Shown: piece by piece, positions 60,408 to 64,000 of the stretch
Numbering within the stretch: the stretch's first letter is position 1
Layout: each line of letters opens with the position of its first letter
NCBI GenBank assembly: GCA_964512485.1
Contig: CAZEHJ010000006.1
Location: 9,264-73,263 of the forward strand
Direction of reading: 5' to 3'
DNA from: CAZEHJ01 sp964512485
GTDB taxonomy: Bacteria > Bacteroidota > Rhodothermia > Rhodothermales > UBA10348
Length of the DNA: 64,000 nucleotides
Translations under genes and position numbers: made by a program
Notes under the pieces: model-generated
Seen by the model: only the letters and a program-made list of their open reading frames with translations
What the model was told of the DNA's origin: nothing
The model's database searches: none

Positions 60408-61577
60408 TTATCGGGGTCGATACTCCTTCGGCGGATCGTCGGCCACACGCTCAAAAGCGAGATATCCCATGAAGACTACGCTGTATGGATCCAGGGTGTC
60501 ACCTTTGTAGTCAACCATCGCTGGACCGTGATCAAGGAACGTCCATGATGTCTGAAAACGTGGATTGGATCTGGATGGTCGCATACTCCAGTCCAGATAA
60601 GCTTCGGCCTCCTTTTCACCCATGTACACAATTTCCATGTGACCATCAAAATCAAGAAGGTATTCGTTGGCGTTTTCAGTAGGCTTGATAATTGACTTCG
60701 GATCAAGCGGAAACCGTTGGTTGGATATAGCAGAGCTGCTGGCGAATGTATCTCCTCGAACTCCTCCCGAAGAAGGCCGCGAGTATGTTTTAAATCCCTG
60801 CGCTTCCGTTCGGCCCGAGATTAACGCAAGAAGGAAATGCCTGAAGGACCCCATGAAGGCTTCACGTCGTTTCTGCGCCCACTCGGCAGCTTGCTCTGCG
60901 CTTTCGGGCTCGAGTTCCTCATAGAGACCTTCGCCATCATATTGAACCCTGTTGGGGGTCGACTCAAAATCACTCAAGAAGTACTGGATACGATACCCCA
61001 GTGCCTTGTTCTCGATGATGAGTGGTTCGGCGGCGATAGCCGTCAGCGATCCCCGTTTTGATTCGAAATCCAAAACCTCGGGATTCAGGATCGTAGTTTC
61101 GAGGGCGTTCGTCGTCTCTCCGATAAAGAGGCGAGTAAATTTCTCCAGCCGCTTCTTCCAGTTTTTATCCCGTTCAGCCTCAATTACAATTTCTCCAATA
61201 CCGATGGGCGAGGGGTTCAGTTCGAAATTGAATGAGTAGGCTTTCGACGTTCTGAGCATGATGTCAAGGAAATCATCCTCAAATCCAAGCATTGACACAT
61301 AGAGACGATGCGCACCTGTAGGTACGTTCGTAAGCGAGTAGACGCCGTCATCATTCGTGATCGTTCCGATCATCGAGCTGGCAATGAAAACGTGTGCCCC
61401 AATCAGTGGTTCGTCGGTTTCTGAGTCCAGGACAACGCCGCTCAGCGTTGCCGTGGTATTGGGTTGCGCCAGGACTTCATGGGACAGCATGAGCAAAGCC
61501 ATGAAGATCAGGGTTGCAGTGACGCCTGCTTCGATTTTCTTGATGATATACACCGATGAATTCCTCTGACAGTGCAA
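60408..61577 (-). CDS. CarboxypepD-regulatory-domain outer-membrane-associated protein
   Basis: This 389-residue protein has a signal-like helix ending SHEVLAQ. Residues 43-125 are a carboxypeptidase regulatory-like beta-sandwich: LSGVVLDSETDEPLIGAHVFI, GTITNDDGVYSLTNVPTGAHRLYVSMLG. The rest resembles the soluble part of DUF5686-type proteins, without the C-terminal barrel. The closest role is surface or periplasmic assembly, not established. The start is uncertain because the N-terminus before the signal (MHCQRNSSVYIIKKIE) is basic and could be shorter. Confidence 0.8.
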   Translation of the reverse strand: MHCQRNSSVYIIKKIEAGVTATLIFMALLMLSHEVLAQPNTTATLSGVVLDSETDEPLIGAHVFIASSMIGTITNDDGVYSLTNVPTGAHRLYVSMLGFEDDFLDIMLRTSKAYSFNFELNPSPIGIGEIVIEAERDKNWKKRLEKFTRLFIGETTNALETTILNPEVLDFESKRGSLTAIAAEPLIIENKALGYRIQYFLSDFESTPNRVQYDGEGLYEELEPESAEQAAEWAQKRREAFMGSFRHFLLALISGRTEAQGFKTYSRPSSGGVRGDTFASSSAISNQRFPLDPKSIIKPTENANEYLLDFDGHMEIVYMGEKEAEAYLDWSMRPSRSNPRFQTSWTFLDHGPAMVDYKGDTLDPYSVVFMGYLAFERVADDPPKEYRPR

Positions 61578-61828
61578 AATGGGTACGCCTCTTCTATGTG
61601 ACAGATCACTGCAAATATTGGACCTTCTGCTGAAAGGTCACGATAATTTACCCTCGTATGTACCTGAAATCAGGTGAATGGTCAGTTTTCGCGCATCAAA
61701 CAGTCATCTGACCCGAAAATAAACGTCATCTTGATTTCGGAGTTGTCCAGACATTAGGACGCAAGACGTTTATATATGGGTCCACACCGCTTGAAGGCCG
61801 GTGTCAAGTGGTCAGATTCGAAATGGGA
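61578..61828. other. Intergenic region with two inverted repeats
   Basis: This 251-bp gap lies between two minus-strand genes. GACCTT-N7-AAGGTC (61621-61639) and ACCTGA-AA-TCAGGT (61662-61675) are perfect inverted repeats near the start of the downstream gene. Either could be an operator. No gene is seen. Confidence 0.5.
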
Positions 61829-63799
61829 CTATTTCGCATTTCTTATCGCGTCCAGACTCTTCGGGTCCTCCAGGCTGGACATGTCGCCCGGGTCTTTGTC
61901 CAAATACACCGCCTGAATAACCCGGCGCATCACTTTCGCATTTCTGGTCTTCGGAAGTTTGGTCGCGAATCGGATGAAACCTGGTTTCAGTGGTTTTCCC
62001 AGTTCGTTGACGATCTCCTGGGTCAGCCTCAGGCGCAGCTCTTCATTCGGTTCAATGTCAGACGCCGTGACCACATAAAGACCAACTTCTTCGCCTTTGA
62101 CATCATGGGGGATGCCTATCGCAGCGCTTTCGGTAATGTCCGGGTCGGCATTCACGATGGATTCGACTTCAGCTGGCCCGAGTCTTTTGCCGGCTACCTT
62201 GATTGTATCGTCACTACGACCAAGAATAAAATAGAGTCCATCTTCGTCGACGGCAGCAAAATCTCCGTGAACCCAGATTCCAGGAATTTTTGTCCAGTAA
62301 GATTCGATATATCGAGTTCGATCGTTCAAGAATCCTCGAGTCATTCCTATCCATGGCTGGCGTATGGCCAGTTCGCCGACGACTCCGGTGACGGAATCAC
62401 CGTTTTCATTAACAACATCTGCCGCCATTCCGGGGACGGGTCCACTGAATGAACAGGGTTTGAGAGGTTGGAGGAAATTGCCACAGAGAATGCCGCCTGA
62501 GATCTCTGTGCCGCCGGAGTAGTTCAGGATCGGTTTTCGACTTTCGAGTACGTTCTCGAAGACCCACTGCCATGAAACAGGGTCCCACGGACTGCCGGTA
62601 GAGCCGACAGCTCGCAGTTTGGAAAAATCTCGCCCGCTCAAAAAACCGGTTCCTTTCGGCATCAGGGCTCTGATGAGAACCGGGGAGAGGCCAAGGTGTG
62701 TAACCTCATGGTCCTCAAGCATTTGCCAGAGTCTCCCGGCATCCGGAAAATCTGGAGCACCATCTGTGAATACCATGGACGCTCCGATGGTCATTGCTCC
62801 GAACACGAGCCAGGGACCCATCATCCAACCCATGTCGCTCATCCAGTACATGGTTTCACCGGGTTTGAGATCCATGGCGTGAAACATGTCTTGAGCTCCT
62901 TTGACGGGGAATCCACAATGGGTATGCACGGCGCCTTTCGGACGTCCCGTCGTACCCGAAGTGTAGATGATCATCATGGTGTCTTCAGCCGAAGTGCTCT
63001 CAGTCACCGATGAATCAGGATATCCAGCTGAGTAGCTGTCGTAAGAAACGTCACGCCCGTCACTCATGGGTACGTCTTCGCGGCCGGTTCTGTCGTGCAC
63101 TATTACGCGGCGAACGGCGGGGCAGGATTCGAGCGCTTCGTCAGCGGTTTCCTTGAGCGTGATCGTCTTGCCCCTTCGCGGAAAACCGTCGCTGGTGAAC
63201 ATGCCGACCGCGGCGGCATCCAGAAGACGAGTTGCCACGGCCTTCGGCCCATACCCTGAAAATAACGGCAGAATGACCGCACCAATCTTGATGACTGCCA
63301 GAAAGGCGAAAAGCAATTCTGGGGTCATTGGCATGAAGAGTGCAATCACATCCCCTTTCTTGAAGCCATCGTCCCGCATCGCCTCCGCGAGTTGGGCGAC
63401 TTCAACAGCCACTTCTCGATAGGTGAAGTGGCGGATATCACCCTCTTCCGACTCGTATTTGAGAGCCGTCCGGTTGGCGGTGCTTTCGTGCTCCAGCCAC
63501 TTGTCCACGAGATTGTGGACGATGTTCATTTTTGCACCGACGCACCACTCGGGAAATTCTGGACCGTCCGTGAGGTCAACGACGCTTGAGTAGGGTGTTT
63601 CAAACCGGATATCAAGATCCTTCATCACAGAATCCCAAAACCACGCGACGTCTGATGTACTCCGTTCCATCAATTCCTGATAAGAGCTCAATCCATGCTT
63701 TTCCATAAATGCATACAGATTCGAGTTCTGAACGATGGCTTTGTCCGGAGTCCACGCGATCGTCTGATCAAATGGGAAAGTCGGTGCGGATTCAATCAT
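61829..63799 (-). CDS. AMP-forming acyl-CoA synthetase, acetyl/propionyl-CoA type
   Basis: This 656-residue protein has an N-terminal ACAS-type segment and then the adenylation domain: IIYTSGTTGRPKGAVH, WMSDMGWMMGPW, LNYSGGTEISGG, and the hinge HGDFAAVDEDGLYFILGRSDDTIKVAGKRLGP. The C-terminal lysine for adenylation is in KTRNAKVMRRV. It activates a short fatty acid to its CoA ester; acetate, propionate or acetoacetate are all possible. Together with the methylmalonyl-CoA epimerase at 24164 it could serve propionate use. The AAGGAG ahead of the gene is 24 bp from the ATG, too far to be a good ribosome-binding site for this start. Confidence 0.9.
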   Translation of the reverse strand: MIESAPTFPFDQTIAWTPDKAIVQNSNLYAFMEKHGLSSYQELMERSTSDVAWFWDSVMKDLDIRFETPYSSVVDLTDGPEFPEWCVGAKMNIVHNLVDKWLEHESTANRTALKYESEEGDIRHFTYREVAVEVAQLAEAMRDDGFKKGDVIALFMPMTPELLFAFLAVIKIGAVILPLFSGYGPKAVATRLLDAAAVGMFTSDGFPRRGKTITLKETADEALESCPAVRRVIVHDRTGREDVPMSDGRDVSYDSYSAGYPDSSVTESTSAEDTMMIIYTSGTTGRPKGAVHTHCGFPVKGAQDMFHAMDLKPGETMYWMSDMGWMMGPWLVFGAMTIGASMVFTDGAPDFPDAGRLWQMLEDHEVTHLGLSPVLIRALMPKGTGFLSGRDFSKLRAVGSTGSPWDPVSWQWVFENVLESRKPILNYSGGTEISGGILCGNFLQPLKPCSFSGPVPGMAADVVNENGDSVTGVVGELAIRQPWIGMTRGFLNDRTRYIESYWTKIPGIWVHGDFAAVDEDGLYFILGRSDDTIKVAGKRLGPAEVESIVNADPDITESAAIGIPHDVKGEEVGLYVVTASDIEPNEELRLRLTQEIVNELGKPLKPGFIRFATKLPKTRNAKVMRRVIQAVYLDKDPGDMSSLEDPKSLDAIRNAK

Positions 63800-63813
63800 G
63801 GGCCAAATATTGG

Positions 63814-64000
63814 ATGGGGGGGTGCTCCTTGTTCAAAAGACGGTGGACAATACCAATAGATTCTGGACAGTTAAACATCCGGCAAGACACTGAAAATCAG
63901 GCATCGGATGCTGACTTTCACCTTGCCAAGCTGATGGGTAGCTTAGCACCAGTTCCTACCGCGAATCGACCGAATAGCTCGGCACCAGTTCCTACCGCGA
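63814..64000 (+). CDS. Possible partial reading frame with 12-residue repeats
   Basis: An ATG at 63814 opens a frame without stop to the window end (62 codons), divergent from the acyl-CoA synthetase. The 36-bp tandem repeat at the end encodes 12-residue units such as SSAPVPTANRPN. There is no ribosome-binding site and no family is recognised. It may be chance. Confidence 0.25.
   Translation, partial: MGGCSLFKRRWTIPIDSGQLNIRQDTENQASDADFHLAKLMGSLAPVPTANRPNSSAPVPTA
63939..64000. repeat. 36-bp tandem repeat, cut by the window edge
   Basis: The first unit runs 63939-63974. The second starts at 63975 and the window ends after 26 bases, of which 24 match. The conserved block is GCACCAGTTCCTACCGCGA. 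More units may lie beyond the edge. There is no spacer between units, so this is not a CRISPR array. Confidence 0.7.

Noticed and set aside
63939..64000. CRISPR array
   Set aside because: The 36-bp units join without spacers and no cas gene is seen; this is a simple tandem repeat.

Overview
The window reads as chromosome of a Gram-negative heterotroph from the Bacteroidetes-related lineages, most like Rhodothermota or Balneolota. The clues are protein-level. There are secreted proteins with FlgD-like, type IX-style C-terminal domains and a PorV/PorQ-type outer-membrane protein. A glycoside hydrolase family 3 domain is fused to a serine hydrolase, and the E1 alpha and beta chains are fused. 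The cbb3 maturation genes are ccoG-H-I-S, and secD and secF are separate genes rather than the fused secDF usual in true Bacteroidetes. Base composition looks even, near half G+C. I see no rRNA, tRNA, transposase, phage gene or CRISPR array. This is ordinary chromosomal backbone with a few odd spots.

Layout. 1-3414: two secreted proteins on the minus strand, the first running off the left edge. 3577-5012: a lipoprotein methyltransferase and an AlkA-type DNA glycosylase. 5136-13585: a complete cbb3 oxidase cluster, ccoN-O-Q-P-G-H-I-S on the minus strand. A TauE/DsbD-like membrane gene runs towards its 3' end, and a NarL/FixJ response regulator diverges from its 5' end. 14632-20700: FKBP isomerase, malate dehydrogenase, alkaline phosphatase, a soluble histidine kinase and a DnaQ exonuclease/UvrC-like fusion. 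20738-28383: SpmA/SpmB-type membrane proteins, a GH18-like lipoprotein, methylmalonyl-CoA epimerase, a cation-efflux protein coupled to a CoA-disulfide-reductase-like flavoprotein, and RsmB.

28493-31358 is a translationally coupled trio: PorV-like protein, GT2 glycosyltransferase, TonB-like protein. 31370-36901 is a minus-strand operon of three outer-membrane proteins (Wzi-like, unknown, receptor-like) ending in an RsmF-type rRNA methylase. It diverges from a polyprenyl-phosphate sugar transferase at 37028, so together they may form an exopolysaccharide or surface module. 38537-42823: branched-chain 2-oxoacid dehydrogenase E1, a thioredoxin-like lipoprotein without its cysteines, and triosephosphate isomerase. 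42824-50881: FmdB-like protein, GH3/serine hydrolase, MFS transporter, RlmN, and the heme O/A pair ctaB-ctaA. The last pair implies an aa3- or caa3-type oxidase elsewhere in addition to cbb3. 51134-57874: secD-secF-STAS, purA behind a folded leader, and a membrane histidine kinase. 57919-63799: an unknown membrane protein coupled to a SAM hydroxide adenosyltransferase, YraN, a carboxypeptidase-regulatory-domain protein and an AMP-forming acyl-CoA synthetase. The right edge enters a 36-bp tandem repeat.

I found no clear unknown multi-gene defence or metabolic system. The signals most worth checking are non-coding or structural: the purA leader, the inverted repeat before ccoN, several perfect palindromes (two inside genes), a hairpin over a kinase ribosome-binding site, and the repeat at the right edge. 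At protein level the oddities are a lipoprotein methyltransferase, a single-heme CcoP, a cysteine-free TlpA-like protein and a zinc-ribbon-less FmdB.
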